Shown: positions 7,303 to 16,293, counted from the stretch's first letter. The stretch: DNA of 64,000 nucleotides from Streptomyces albus subsp. albus (GCF_000719865.1 NZ_JOID01000021.1:46507-110506); one strand, 5' to 3'. The notes: a model not told the origin generated them from the letters alone. Numbers and translations: made by a program.

Positions 7303-8543
7303 GCCACGGCGAGGAAGGTGTCCCAGTGCGGCGTGGGGGCGCTGCCCACGCCGAGGGTGTGCAGAGCAAGGGCCGCTCCGGCAGCTCCGTCGAGCAGTTC
7401 CGGGGCGTGGTCACCTCGATGGATTGCAATGATCAAGCGGTCGGCCAAATGGGGCAGTTCCGCGGTGATCTCGGTGTTGCCCGTCTCGGTGGCCATCCGC
7501 CATGCGGCGTGCAGCAGACCGGCCATGCCGTGGCACAGCCCGATCTCGGGGAGCCTGTCCAGCTGGATGGGGTCGCGCAGGGCCGCGAGGATCGCGTTCT
7601 CGGCTGCCTGTACGCGCGCCGGGGTGCGGAGAGCGAGTCCGGCCAGTTGCTGGGCGCGGGCCGTGCCGCTGACGCCGTAGCACCAGGAGGGCCGGGGGTG
7701 CAGGTCGGGATGGACGCGTCCGCCGGCCGCCTGTTCCAGGGTGATGAGGCCCGGCCACCAGGAGCCGGTCTTCTCACCCTGGCGCCACTGGTCGGTCCAG
7801 GCACAGATCCGTTCGACGGCGCGGACCATCCCAGGAAGTGCCAGACCGCGCAGCAGGGCCAGGGAGAGCACGGACAGAGCGGCTCCCATGCCGTGGGCGA
7901 GCCCGAAGTTCCCGTGCCCGTGCGGGTAGTCGGCGCTGGGTGCTCCGGTAGGTGCCACGGTCGTCCACCACGGTGGCAGCCCGGCCTGACCGGGTAAGGG
8001 CTCGGTCAGGCGGACCAGATAGGCAAGGGCGTCGCGGGTGATCTCGTGGTGCGGGTGGCGGCTCAGATGGTAGGCAGCCAGCCCGGACAGACCCTGGATC
8101 AAGTCGAACTCTTCCATGGGGGGCCGCTCGGCGCGGTCGATGCGCAGGTGTGCCTTGGCCAGGCGGGTCCGCGTGAGGGTGAGGGTCGCTCGATCCAGGT
8201 GGTCCAGGAGCCGCAGATACCGGCTGGATGCGCTGGCCGCGCGGTGTGTGATGAAGGCCAGGGCCGGAGCGCCGAAGAACAGGTTCGCGTTGGCCGCCGC
8301 GCTCACGTCGCCGTGCACGGCCGCAGTCAGCCAGGTGTGGGCGGTGTTCCAGCTCCCGCGGCCGGTCCGGGCGCGTTCGATGTGCAGCAGGGCGATGCCC
8401 GAGGCTCCGCCGGCCAGAGACTGCGGCCAGGCGCGGCCGCCGTCCGGCCGGCTGCCGCGCCACGCGAAGTGGGGGTCGGTCAGTGCGTGGGCCAGTTGGT
8501 CGGCGGCCGACAGCGCGGCGGAGGTGAGGGCTGTCGCGGTCAT
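7299..8543 (-). CDS. Lanthionine synthetase C-like cyclase
   Basis: A 414-aa LanC-family protein, the usual length. The zinc-binding signature is present as WCYG (C288) and CHG (C337-H338), with an upstream GLAHGMG (H218) also typical of the barrel. LanC catalyses Michael addition of Cys thiols to dehydroalanine/dehydrobutyrine to form thioether rings. ATG 8543 has a strong GGAGG and overlaps the lanB stop (ATGA). The substrate is presumably the 60-aa FxLD precursor encoded upstream, with four Cys in its core. Confidence 0.9.
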   Translation of the reverse strand: MTATALTSAALSAADQLAHALTDPHFAWRGSRPDGGRAWPQSLAGGASGIALLHIERARTGRGSWNTAHTWLTAAVHGDVSAAANANLFFGAPALAFITHRAASASSRYLRLLDHLDRATLTLTRTRLAKAHLRIDRAERPPMEEFDLIQGLSGLAAYHLSRHPHHEITRDALAYLVRLTEPLPGQAGLPPWWTTVAPTGAPSADYPHGHGNFGLAHGMGAALSVLSLALLRGLALPGMVRAVERICAWTDQWRQGEKTGSWWPGLITLEQAAGGRVHPDLHPRPSWCYGVSGTARAQQLAGLALRTPARVQAAENAILAALRDPIQLDRLPEIGLCHGMAGLLHAAWRMATETGNTEITAELPHLADRLIIAIHRGDHAPELLDGAAGAALALHTLGVGSAPTPHWDTFLAVA

Positions 8544-11443
8544 GGTGTCCTCCTTGCCCGAGCCTTCCAGCTCAGGGCGGCGGCTCTGGCCAGGTGCAGG
8601 TGGAGGCGCTCTCGTGCCGGCTCCGGCCCGCACATCCGGACGTGGTGCAGATGCAGCAGGTCCGCGAGCAAATCCTGTGGGCGTGTCCCAGCATCCGTGA
8701 TGACACGGCCGTAGGTGGCCAGCGCGTTGCGGCGTGCGGACCAACGTGCTCTGACGCTCGCGTCCAGGCCCGGAGCATCGGCGCTCACCAGGTTGACGGC
8801 CTGGCGGTAGACATCGCGGGGTGGCGCGGGCGGGTTCGTGCGAGCGTGCTTGATCAGCCAGTGCATCGCCTCGGCGTCCCCCAGTAGACCGGAGGCGATG
8901 TCCACCATGCTCGCCGCAGTCAGCGCATCGGGACTGGGCGCTTGCCTCTCGCTCTGAGCAACGAGTTGGGCCAGGGCAGCGGCGCTGTCGGCGGCGAAGA
9001 ACTCCTCGGCCGCGTCCATCGCCGCAGGGCCGCCGAAGCGCGCGGTCTCTGGGAGGTACGTCTCCAGGCTTGCGTGGGTGATCAGGCCGCTGTTCCGAAG
9101 CCTGCGGGTCCATCCCCCGAGGTGCTCAATGGCCGAGCCGAGTGTTCCGGGTGCGCAGGCCAGGCGGACGCGGAGGTGGTCTTGAGGGGATCGGTAGCGA
9201 ACGAACCACCACTGGGGTGCGCCCAGCTCTTCCAGAAGAGCCGGCAGGTGCCGGACCAGCAAAGGGTCCTGCCGGTCACGGTGCCCGTGGAGTTGGAGGA
9301 AGATGCGGTTGTCGCAGCCGGGTAGATGGCCGTGCTCACGGCCGACGACGTGGCCCGGCCCCGGGACGGGGGCGAGGGCCTGGTCTGTGGCGGCCAGGGG
9401 AATGACGATCTCGTGAGCGCGGCCGCCGGTCCATCCCAGACCCCCGTGCTGCGGCGCGGGGTGCAGCGTGACCGCTCCGTCGCGGTCCAGGTGCGTGCGC
9501 AGCAGGGCCCGGTGTGAGGGCTCCGCCAAGTCCAATGCCATGCGCTGGTCGGCATCGCTCAGATACACCCGCTCGGGCAGATGAGCGTCACGTCGCCACC
9601 GGGCGAGGGCTTGGTCCCACTGCGGCCACGACGCCGGCGCGCCGGGCAGGTCGGTGCTGGTCAGGAGCCAGCGAGCCGGGGACAGGATCGTGCGTCCGTA
9701 GCGCAGCGCGGGGAGAAACGGCAGGTTGGAGGCGGCGGTGCCCCACACGAACCCGGTGCAGGGGACCGCCAGCGCGACTGGCGCCTCGGCCAGGAAGCGT
9801 GCCAGCGGATGGGTGTGATGGCTCAGATCCACCGCATTCAACAGCAGCGTGTGCACCGGGCGGCGACGGGAGAGCGAGACCAGGTGCAATCGTTGGGCGT
9901 CGGCGGTCACCGCCAGGTCCGTCACGGAGATCAGACTCGTGTCCGGGGCCGGGTAGTCGCCGAGCGAGATCGCGAGTTCCGTTGCCTGCGGGGCGCGTGC
10001 GACGTTCTCAGCGCGCGCGGACAGTGGGGTGGAGTTGATCTGTGCGACGAGCGCGTTCTCGTGTACGGCGGGCAGTGAGGCGTACACCTCGGTCATGCGG
10101 CGGCGGTCCTCGGCGTGCAGTACGTCCAGGAAGCGACCGGTGGTCGCTCCGGCCGAGCGTGCCACTCCGACTACGTGCAGGGTGAACTCGCCCCGCGCCA
10201 ATGCTGGAACGCTCGCAGCGTGAATGCGGACGGTCACTTCGGTGCTCGGTTGCACCGGGCGGCCGGGATCCGTGGTGGCCAGTTCCTCGATCGCGGCATC
10301 GTCGAGCTCGACTTCGAGGCAGCGCCGTATCCCTGCTGTGTGGGCGAGCTTGATGAGGCGACTGTCGCGGTCGGTCAACGGCGAGGGCGCCGGCACGGTG
10401 GTGGAGCCGAGGTAACCGGACGGGTACCCGAGTACGTCGATGGCATCCAGGACGGGGACGACCGCCCTGGGGCCGTACCGCTCAAGAAAGCGGCTGTGCC
10501 ATTCAGTCCATCCGCTGAGAGCCGCACGGGGCGCGAGACGAGTGAGCGCCTTGGCTGCCGTTGCCGTTTCCTGAACCACGGTCTCCGGGACCACCAGGTC
10601 CCAGTCCACCCTCAGGTCGAACCCCGGCTTGGGGATCTCACGCAACACCGCTGCCTCAACGCGTGGGAGATGCCGTGCGTGATCTCTGAGGAAGACGAGC
10701 GGGTCGGTGACCGTCATTGCCGGGCGGAGACTGGTGATCAGGAATCGCTGTCTCACCAGCCCCGAGAGGAGTTTCTCGATCGCGGCGGGCGGCGCTGTGG
10801 GGAAGCCCGCGGTCAGCTTCGCGCTGAGGTCGCTCCACAGGACCGGGGCCCGCGCGGCCTTCAGCGCTTCGCGGACGGGTCTGGTCAAGCGGATCCGCAC
10901 CTGCTCGGAAGCGCCGTCGCGGGCGGCGCATGGGCGGTGCTCGATCACCACATGCCCATCACGTTCGGCAACGAGGCCGGAGGTGAGCAGCTTCAAGCGG
11001 GGCTGCAGTGTGCTGTGTCCCTCGAACCGGTCGATGAGAGCCGTGATCCGTGCCGCTTCGGGCCTGGTCGTTGCCTGGTGCCCGTTGCCCACCCGCAGCT
11101 TGGGGCCGGCCCCTCTGTTCGCGGCCGCGACCCCGGCGAACAGACCGAATGGTGTGGCGCGCGTGCGGGCACGCAGCAGGTAGCGCAGTACGGAGAGCAC
11201 CGCACGGCGTACGGCTGGGTCCGGCAGCGATCGGCCGGCACAGATCTCGTCCACCCGGCTTGCGAGGTCAGGGCTGGCGGCTCTGACAGCGACCGCGAAG
11301 CCGACCGCGCGCCACGTGTGTTGCAGCCACTCTCGCGACGAAGCCGCGTTTGCGGACGGGCCGGTCAGATCCGGCCAGACAACCGGACGGTCATCGCTCC
11401 ACGCGGCCGCCCGGACCATTGCTGCGTCAACGTAGCGATACAA
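8540..11443 (-). CDS. Class I lanthipeptide dehydratase (LanB, glutamyl-tRNA dependent)
   Basis: A 967-aa protein. The N-terminal glutamylation domain is recognised by YRYVDAAMVRAAAW, RARTRATPFGLFAGVAAA and the later EVTVRIHAASVPALARGEF. The C-terminal elimination domain is recognised by RIFLQLHGHRDRQDPLL, LGAPQWWFVRYRSPQDHLRVRL and LETYLPETARFGGPAAM. LanB enzymes transfer Glu from Glu-tRNA to core Ser/Thr and then eliminate it. I prefer the TTG start at 11443, which has AGGAGAGG just upstream. A possible GTG at 11503 would lie inside a stable hairpin and has no ribosome-binding site. The gene is translationally coupled to lanC. Confidence 0.88.
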   Translation of the reverse strand: MYRYVDAAMVRAAAWSDDRPVVWPDLTGPSANAASSREWLQHTWRAVGFAVAVRAASPDLASRVDEICAGRSLPDPAVRRAVLSVLRYLLRARTRATPFGLFAGVAAANRGAGPKLRVGNGHQATTRPEAARITALIDRFEGHSTLQPRLKLLTSGLVAERDGHVVIEHRPCAARDGASEQVRIRLTRPVREALKAARAPVLWSDLSAKLTAGFPTAPPAAIEKLLSGLVRQRFLITSLRPAMTVTDPLVFLRDHARHLPRVEAAVLREIPKPGFDLRVDWDLVVPETVVQETATAAKALTRLAPRAALSGWTEWHSRFLERYGPRAVVPVLDAIDVLGYPSGYLGSTTVPAPSPLTDRDSRLIKLAHTAGIRRCLEVELDDAAIEELATTDPGRPVQPSTEVTVRIHAASVPALARGEFTLHVVGVARSAGATTGRFLDVLHAEDRRRMTEVYASLPAVHENALVAQINSTPLSARAENVARAPQATELAISLGDYPAPDTSLISVTDLAVTADAQRLHLVSLSRRRPVHTLLLNAVDLSHHTHPLARFLAEAPVALAVPCTGFVWGTAASNLPFLPALRYGRTILSPARWLLTSTDLPGAPASWPQWDQALARWRRDAHLPERVYLSDADQRMALDLAEPSHRALLRTHLDRDGAVTLHPAPQHGGLGWTGGRAHEIVIPLAATDQALAPVPGPGHVVGREHGHLPGCDNRIFLQLHGHRDRQDPLLVRHLPALLEELGAPQWWFVRYRSPQDHLRVRLACAPGTLGSAIEHLGGWTRRLRNSGLITHASLETYLPETARFGGPAAMDAAEEFFAADSAAALAQLVAQSERQAPSPDALTAASMVDIASGLLGDAEAMHWLIKHARTNPPAPPRDVYRQAVNLVSADAPGLDASVRARWSARRNALATYGRVITDAGTRPQDLLADLLHLHHVRMCGPEPARERLHLHLARAAALSWKARARRTP

Positions 11444-11461
11444 GACCTCTCCTGTGGCCGC

Positions 11462-11506
11462 GCGGTGTCCGGTCGCACCCGTGGACGGGGCGTGGCCGGA
11501 CACCGC
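11462..11506 (-). terminator. Hairpin between precursor and lanB, likely partial terminator/attenuator
   Basis: A perfect 11-bp inverted repeat (GCGGTGTCCGG at 11462-11472, its complement at 11496-11506) encloses a loop that can itself pair. It lies 21 bases after the precursor stop and ends 18 bases before the preferred lanB start. No U-tract follows. Such hairpins let precursor mRNA accumulate above that of the modification enzymes; that effect is inferred. Confidence 0.65.
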
Positions 11507-11527
11507 AGTGAACGCGGTTCGGCTCTG

Positions 11528-11710
11528 TTACGGGCAACTCACACAGGCGGTCGCGCAGGTGGAGTTGCAGCCGTCGTTCGTCAGGCGGATGAGCTGGTCC
11601 GCAGCCGGGCCGCCTTCGGCGATGGTGACGTCCAGGTCGAAGTCGTCGGACTCCCGCAATTCGACGGCCGGCTGTGCGGACGCGACCGGGCCTTCCAGTT
11701 GCATGGTCAT
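11528..11710 (-). CDS. FxLD-family lanthipeptide precursor
   Basis: A 60-aa peptide. The leader contains FDLDV (residues 24-28), the FxLD motif that names this family, then a Gly-Gly (33-34). The C-terminal core is rich in ring-forming residues: Thr44, Ser50, Thr51, Thr54 and Ser58 with Cys48, Cys52, Cys56 and Cys59, spaced CxxxCxxxCxxC and ending in Pro. Asp46-Gly47 is a natural isoaspartate-forming pair and may be the target of the adjacent PCMT-like enzyme. ATG 11710 is preceded by AGGAGG at five bases, the strongest ribosome-binding site in the cluster. No peptidase or exporter gene is seen nearby. Confidence 0.9.
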   Translation of the reverse strand: MTMQLEGPVASAQPAVELRESDDFDLDVTIAEGGPAADQLIRLTNDGCNSTCATACVSCP

Positions 11711-11777
11711 GCATTCCTCCTCGGGGCAGTTGGCTGATGGTGTGGTGTCCCCCGGGCCCGAGGGCGGGCCGGGAGTC

Positions 11778-12983
11778 TCAGTTCCAGGTCACCGTGACAA
11801 TGCCGTGGCGCTTCTGCACGGCGCCCTGGGGGAGGGGAGAGGGGACGTTCCCCGGCAGATACCGGAAGGTCGCGGCCCCTTGCCGACGGTGATCCCGGGC
11901 CCAGCGACGCAGCAGGGCCACGTACTCGTCCGCGAGCGTTTCGGCCCGGTTCCCGTGGGCGATGACGCCGCTCTCGAAACCGCCGGTGTTCTCGTTCTCG
12001 CGGCGGGTGCGATAGGCGATGCTGCCGTCCGCGACCAAGGCGGGCACGCCGAGCAGAGCCGACGCGTCCACGAGCCCCTGCTCGACGAGGTATTCAGCCG
12101 CGTGCAGCCGGGCCGGCCGCGACAGACTGAGCGTCAGGTACAGCTCCAACTCGTCCGGCAGGTCGTAGGCCGCCCCCGACCAGCGTGCCAACCGAGGAGT
12201 GTCGAACGCCTGGTCCAGAGCTGTGGGCTCGAGGGCGACGCGCTTGTCGTCCGTCTGCAGGGCGATGCCGTCGCGCAGAGCCACCTTGCGTTCTTCGGCT
12301 GCGCCTTCGCCCTGGATGGGCACGAAGCGGGCCAGGCAGTAGGAGCGGCTCCGCAGACCCTCGCCATCGCGGTCGAAGGCGACCGAACGGGTGGTCCCGC
12401 ACAAGGTCAACGGAACGACGAGCCGGCCTTTCTCCGTGAGCTGGCCGATCCACGCCGGGGGAATGTCCCACGCGGCCGCAGTGACGATGATGCGGTCATA
12501 CGGCGCTCCATCGGGAACACCGGCCTCTCCGTCGGCGAGCACCGTCCTCACCCGGTCGTATCCGGTGTCGTCCAGACACCTGCGGGCACGGTCGACGATG
12601 TCACGGTCGATGTCGACTGTGGTGACCGCTCCGTCACAGCCCACGAGTTCCTGGATGAGCGCGGCGTTGTAGCCGCCCGAGCCGATCTCCAAGACTCGCA
12701 TGCCGGGCTCGACGGCGGCCTGTTCCAGCATCACGGCCTGGAGGTGAGCCGCGGACATCACACTCGTCTCCAGCCCCTGCTCGTCCCTCTTGACCGGCAC
12801 GGTGCGGTGGATGTCGTAGGCGAGGTCCAGGGGCGCGTCGGGTGCGAACCGGTGTCGGGGCAGCGCAGCGAAGGCAGCGGCGACAGGCTCGGAAGCGATC
12901 GCTTTCCGGTCACGGAGAGCACGGACCATGTCCGCACGCAGCGTATCGGGATCACGAACGGTCGAGCCGTCAACAGCAGTCAT
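11778..12983 (-). CDS. Protein-L-isoaspartate O-methyltransferase-like enzyme, FxLD system
   Basis: A 401-aa SAM-dependent methyltransferase. HRTVPVKRDEQGLETSVMSAAHLQAVML and VLEIGSGGYNAALIQELVG (SAM-binding motif I), then VDIDRDIVDRARRCL, are characteristic of the PCMT fold. The extended C-terminal half (about residues 200-401) is typical of the variants paired with FxLD lanthipeptides. Related enzymes in class I lanthipeptide clusters (OlvSA) methylate a core Asp so that it rearranges through succinimide to isoAsp. It is the first gene of the minus-strand operon, 67 bp before the precursor, divergent from an XRE regulator. Confidence 0.88.
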   Translation of the reverse strand: MTAVDGSTVRDPDTLRADMVRALRDRKAIASEPVAAAFAALPRHRFAPDAPLDLAYDIHRTVPVKRDEQGLETSVMSAAHLQAVMLEQAAVEPGMRVLEIGSGGYNAALIQELVGCDGAVTTVDIDRDIVDRARRCLDDTGYDRVRTVLADGEAGVPDGAPYDRIIVTAAAWDIPPAWIGQLTEKGRLVVPLTLCGTTRSVAFDRDGEGLRSRSYCLARFVPIQGEGAAEERKVALRDGIALQTDDKRVALEPTALDQAFDTPRLARWSGAAYDLPDELELYLTLSLSRPARLHAAEYLVEQGLVDASALLGVPALVADGSIAYRTRRENENTGGFESGVIAHGNRAETLADEYVALLRRWARDHRRQGAATFRYLPGNVPSPLPQGAVQKRHGIVTVTWN

Positions 12984-13132
12984 CCGAATTACCTATTTCT
13001 GTTGGGAGTTGCGATGGCGGCAGCCCAGGTCAGACTGGTCGTCTGATGACGGGAAGCTGTTGTATTGCAACGTAGAGCGAGATAGAACCCTGGCGAGTAC
13101 GCACAGTGCGTGCCTTGGCTCCGGGGGCTGTC
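12984..13132. promoter_or_regulatory. Divergent promoter region, lanthipeptide operon versus XRE regulator
   Basis: The shared control region holds two short inverted repeats that could be operators: CAGAC-N5-GTCTG (13031-13045) and GTTG-N5-CAAC (about 13061-13073). It is less GC-rich than its surroundings, as promoters in this genome tend to be. The XRE protein encoded rightward is the obvious candidate ligand. No promoter hexamers are clear enough to assign. Confidence 0.4.
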
Positions 13133-14329
13133 GTGGACACTGAACGCATCGGCCGGCGCATCGCCTGCTTTCGGGAACGGCGGGGTTACACCCAAGGCGA
13201 CTTCGGACGTCTCATGGGCAAGTCCCGGCGCTGGGTACAAGACCTCGAAGGCGGGCACCGGCAGACCGACCCGCGTCTGTCGGTGCTCCAACGGGCGGCC
13301 GATGTCCTTCGCATCCCCCTGGAACGCCTCATGACCGACCACCCCGTGCCGCGGCCTGGATCCTCCGCGGCATTACCCGTGGAAGTGGCGGCTCTCGCTG
13401 ATTCCCTTCATGCCCTCGCATCGCGAGGTCGCGTCGTTGACCTCGGCCACCTGCGGCGACGCGTCACCTTCTGCTGCCAGGCATGGGCCTCGTGCCACTA
13501 CGCCGCCGCTGCACGCGACCTTCCAGAGGTCCTCGCCGACGCGCACCGCACCGCCGTCGCAAGCAGCGAGGCCGCTGTCCTGCTGTCCCGCGCCTACCAG
13601 CTCACCGCGTCGCTTCTCTTCAAGTACGGAGCGCTTGCCCGTACACCGGCCGTGCTCGCCGCCGACCGGGCACTGGCGGCTGCCGAGACCTCCGGCGACC
13701 CCGTGGCCATCGGCGCAGCCGCCCGGCGGGTGACACGCGGCCTCATCCACCAGCAGCGGCACGCCGCCGCGACCGACTACGCCGGCACGACCGCCACCAC
13801 CCTCCGCCCCGACCTGGAGCGGTCCGGCTCAGCCGGGCTGTCCACTCTGGGAATGCTGCATCTGGTGGCCGCAATCGGCGCGACCGGGGCAGGCCGGTCC
13901 CGCCAGGCTGTGGCCACCGCGGCGGAGCAGCTCGGCGAAGCCGGAGAGGTGGCCGCCCAACAGGGCGAGCGCGGGGCGGACTTCACTGACTTCGGCCCCA
14001 CCAACGTGCGACTCTACGAGGTGGATGTGCTGCTCCGGCTTGACGACGCGTGGTCCGCTGTCGAGGCGGCACAGCGGATCGACGCGGCGGCGCTGGCCGG
14101 ATTGGGCAGGGAACGGCAGGCACGGCATCTGGTGACCACCGCAGGCGCTGCGGCTCTGACCAGAAACCGCGACGGCGCTGTCCGCGATCTGCTGGAGGCC
14201 GAACGGCTTGCTCCTGAGGAAGTCCGGCGGCCATCCGTCACGGGACTGGTCGGTGAACTCGTGGAACTCGTGCCCACCCCGCGCCCGGAGTTGACCGGCC
14301 TCGCCCGGCGGTGTGGACTCCGTGTATGA
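13133..14329 (+). CDS. XRE-family transcriptional regulator with TPR-like C-terminal domain
   Basis: A 398-aa protein with an N-terminal helix-turn-helix (RIACFRERRGYTQGDFGRLMGKSRRWVQDLEGG) and a long Ala-rich helical-repeat region to the end, a layout common in Streptomyces regulators. GTG 13133 has GGGGG seven to eleven bases upstream; an earlier GTG at 13106 is possible. Its stop overlaps the flavoprotein start (ATGA), so the two are coupled. It is divergent from the lanthipeptide operon and may control it, but XRE/flavoprotein pairs of this kind also occur alone in Streptomyces, so the link is not certain. Confidence 0.82.
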   Translation: MDTERIGRRIACFRERRGYTQGDFGRLMGKSRRWVQDLEGGHRQTDPRLSVLQRAADVLRIPLERLMTDHPVPRPGSSAALPVEVAALADSLHALASRGRVVDLGHLRRRVTFCCQAWASCHYAAAARDLPEVLADAHRTAVASSEAAVLLSRAYQLTASLLFKYGALARTPAVLAADRALAAAETSGDPVAIGAAARRVTRGLIHQQRHAAATDYAGTTATTLRPDLERSGSAGLSTLGMLHLVAAIGATGAGRSRQAVATAAEQLGEAGEVAAQQGERGADFTDFGPTNVRLYEVDVLLRLDDAWSAVEAAQRIDAAALAGLGRERQARHLVTTAGAAALTRNRDGAVRDLLEAERLAPEEVRRPSVTGLVGELVELVPTPRPELTGLARRCGLRV

Positions 14330-14886
14330 CCCGAGTGCTCTACCTGATCGCCTGCGCGGCCGGCCCTGCGCAGTACCTCGACCGGGCCGTACGACTTGCC
14401 CAGGGGCGCGGCTGGGAGGTGTGCGTCATCCTCACCCCCTCGGCTGCCGCCTGGTGGGAGCCACGGATGGGAGAACTGGAGCGACTCACCGGCCACCCCG
14501 TGCGGTTCCGGTACAAGCTGCCGTGGGAGAAGGACGCGTTGCCGAAGGCGGACGCCATGCTGGTCGCTCCCCTCTCGTGCACCAGCTTGAACAAGTGGGG
14601 TGCGGGCATCGCGGACACAGTGGCGCTGGGCATCCCGTCGGAAGCGGTCCACATGGGTGTGCCCGTGGCGGTGATGCCGTTCTTCAACCAGGCGCAGGCC
14701 GCGCAGCCCGCGGTGCCGCGGAGCGTTGAGGCACTTCGGTCGCAGGGGGTGCGGGTCCTGCTGGGGGAGGACGGGTACGAGCCGCATCCGCCGAAGACGG
14801 GGGACGCCCGGGCCTTTCCGTGGAATCGGGCCCTCGACGCGATGGAGCGGCTCATGCGCCCCGGCAAGGCCGACTGCTCGCCCTGA
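14326..14886 (+). CDS. Flavoprotein of the HFCD (homo-oligomeric flavin-containing Cys decarboxylase) family
   Basis: A 186-aa protein. VLYLIACAAGPAQYLDRAV at the N-terminus, APLSCTSLNKWGAGIADTVALG in the middle and GVPVAVMPFFN fit the Rossmann-like HFCD fold (LanD/Dfp/UbiX relatives). The LanD activity forms aminovinyl-cysteine from a C-terminal Cys. The precursor in this window ends in Cys-Pro, so LanD action on it is unlikely. The gene overlaps the XRE regulator by four bases and probably works with it. The physiological substrate is unknown. Confidence 0.75.
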   Translation: MTRVLYLIACAAGPAQYLDRAVRLAQGRGWEVCVILTPSAAAWWEPRMGELERLTGHPVRFRYKLPWEKDALPKADAMLVAPLSCTSLNKWGAGIADTVALGIPSEAVHMGVPVAVMPFFNQAQAAQPAVPRSVEALRSQGVRVLLGEDGYEPHPPKTGDARAFPWNRALDAMERLMRPGKADCSP

Positions 14887-14950
14887 CCCCTGCCTCAGCA
14901 GCCGGCCGACCGCAGCCGCCAAGGCCCGCGTCCAGCCAGGTGTGTCCCGG

Positions 14951-15293
14951 CCGTCGCGCTCACCGGAACCGCGGTGATCGGCGCGACCGGAGCCGGGCCG
15001 CAGCGCCATGTCACGGTGCTGGTGCGCGGCGAACGGATCGCCGCCATCGGCAGCGCGCGCCGGGCCGAGTACCTGCGGGCGCTGAAGTGGTTGACGGGCG
15101 CGGCGAGTTCGTAGTCAGCGGCTTCATCGACTCCCACGCGCACGGCAGCGGCCAGGAAGAGACAGAACCCCAACTGTTCTTCGCCAACGGCGTCACCACG
15201 GTGCGCGGCCTGAACGGCCAGGCACTGCTGTACGACCTGTCGCTCGGCGTCCGGCTCGGCCGCGCGGTCCATCCACCCCGCCGTCGCTGGTGA
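14951..15293 (+). pseudogene. Frameshifted N-terminal remnant of an amidohydrolase
   Basis: The first part reads VALTGTAVIGATGAGPQRHVTVLVRGERIAAIG in one frame. The continuation VVDGRGEFVVSGFIDSHAHGSGQEETEPQLFFANGVTTVRGL lies in the next frame, with the switch near 15085. Together these are the start of a metal-dependent amidohydrolase, including the HxH metal motif (SHAH). The sequence ends abruptly after LGRAVHP, so most of the barrel is missing. There is no start codon in the first frame. It is a decayed fragment between two intact genes; the rest of 14887-15459 shows no other gene. Confidence 0.7.
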
Positions 15294-15459
15294 CAGCGCT
15301 CCGGCGGTCGGGAGCACTCCGGGGGCGGCGCGGGTCGACGGGCCCTGCGCCGACGGGAGTTGAGGCTCCGGAGGGCCAGGCACTCCGGCGGCCCCGGGGG
15401 GAATGGCGGCCCGGACGAGGTCTGGGCTCGGTGGCAGTCGGCTGCTGGGGGGCTCCGTC

Positions 15460-16293
15460 ATGACCGCTCTGACCGTGCTGGTGAACCTCGTCGTCATGCT
15501 GGGCATGTTCGCCGTCGTGCCGATGGGGCTGGCGCTCGTCGGCGGCCCCGAAGCGGTCCGGGCGCGCCCGTGGTGGCTGCTGGGTGCCGCCCCCGGGGCA
15601 CTGGCCCTGTGGCTGCCGCGCGGTGGTCCCGCCACCGCGCTGGCCGTGCTGTACGCACTGGCCACCGTCGCCCTCGCCGCGCAGGCCCCGCTCCGGCTGG
15701 CCCGCACCCGGTCCCTGGCGCCCGCCGAGGTCGCCGTCCTGACCGCGCTGGCGGCGCCGTCCGTCGCCGGGGTGGCGCTGGTCGCCGAACGCGCGGGGTA
15801 CGAACTGTTCGGCTTCGAACTGGAAATCCTGGCGCTGACCGTGCCGCACTTCCACTTCGCCGGGTTCGCCGCCGCGCTGGTCGCCGGCCTGGTCTGCCGG
15901 ACCGACGGCGGCCGCGCGGCCCGGGCCGCCGCATGGAGCGTGCCGGTCGGCACCCTGCTCGTCCTCGTCGGCTACTTCCTCGGCGACTGGGCCGAACTCC
16001 TCGGGGCCGCCGTGCTCACCGCCGGGATGTGGCTGGTGGGGTACGCCGTCTGGCGCGGGCCACGGGCCGGCAGCGCCGACCGCACGACCCGTGTGCTGCT
16101 CACCGTCTCGGCGGCGGTGCTCGTCGCGACCATGGCGCTCGCCCTGAGCTGGGCCCTGGGCGAGGCCACCGGCCTCCCCCACCTCTCCCTGACCTGGACG
16201 GCCGCCACCCACGGCGTGGGCAACGCCCTGGGGTTCGCCCTGTGTTCACTGCTCGCCTGGCGCCGCCTGACGGGATCCGCCACCGGACCGTGA
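15460..16293 (+). CDS. YndJ-like integral membrane protein
   Basis: A 277-aa hydrophobic protein with about eight predicted membrane helices (VLVNLVVMLGMFAVVPMGLALVG, WWLLGAAPGALALWLP, VGTLLVLVGYFLGDWAELLGAAVL and others). The conserved LTVPHFHFAGFAAALVAGL, with a His pair at a membrane edge, and a C-terminal THGVGNALGF are features I associate with YndJ-type proteins. ATG 15460 follows a GGGGGG box seven bases upstream and is preferred over the earlier in-frame start at 15403. Function unknown; often labelled a transporter without proof. Confidence 0.65.
   Translation: MTALTVLVNLVVMLGMFAVVPMGLALVGGPEAVRARPWWLLGAAPGALALWLPRGGPATALAVLYALATVALAAQAPLRLARTRSLAPAEVAVLTALAAPSVAGVALVAERAGYELFGFELEILALTVPHFHFAGFAAALVAGLVCRTDGGRAARAAAWSVPVGTLLVLVGYFLGDWAELLGAAVLTAGMWLVGYAVWRGPRAGSADRTTRVLLTVSAAVLVATMALALSWALGEATGLPHLSLTWTAATHGVGNALGFALCSLLAWRRLTGSATGP

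Noticed and set aside
14326..14886. HFCD flavoprotein as a LanD forming aminovinyl-cysteine on the FxLD peptide
   Set aside because: The precursor ends in Cys-Pro rather than a C-terminal Cys, and the flavoprotein is in a separate divergent operon with an XRE regulator.
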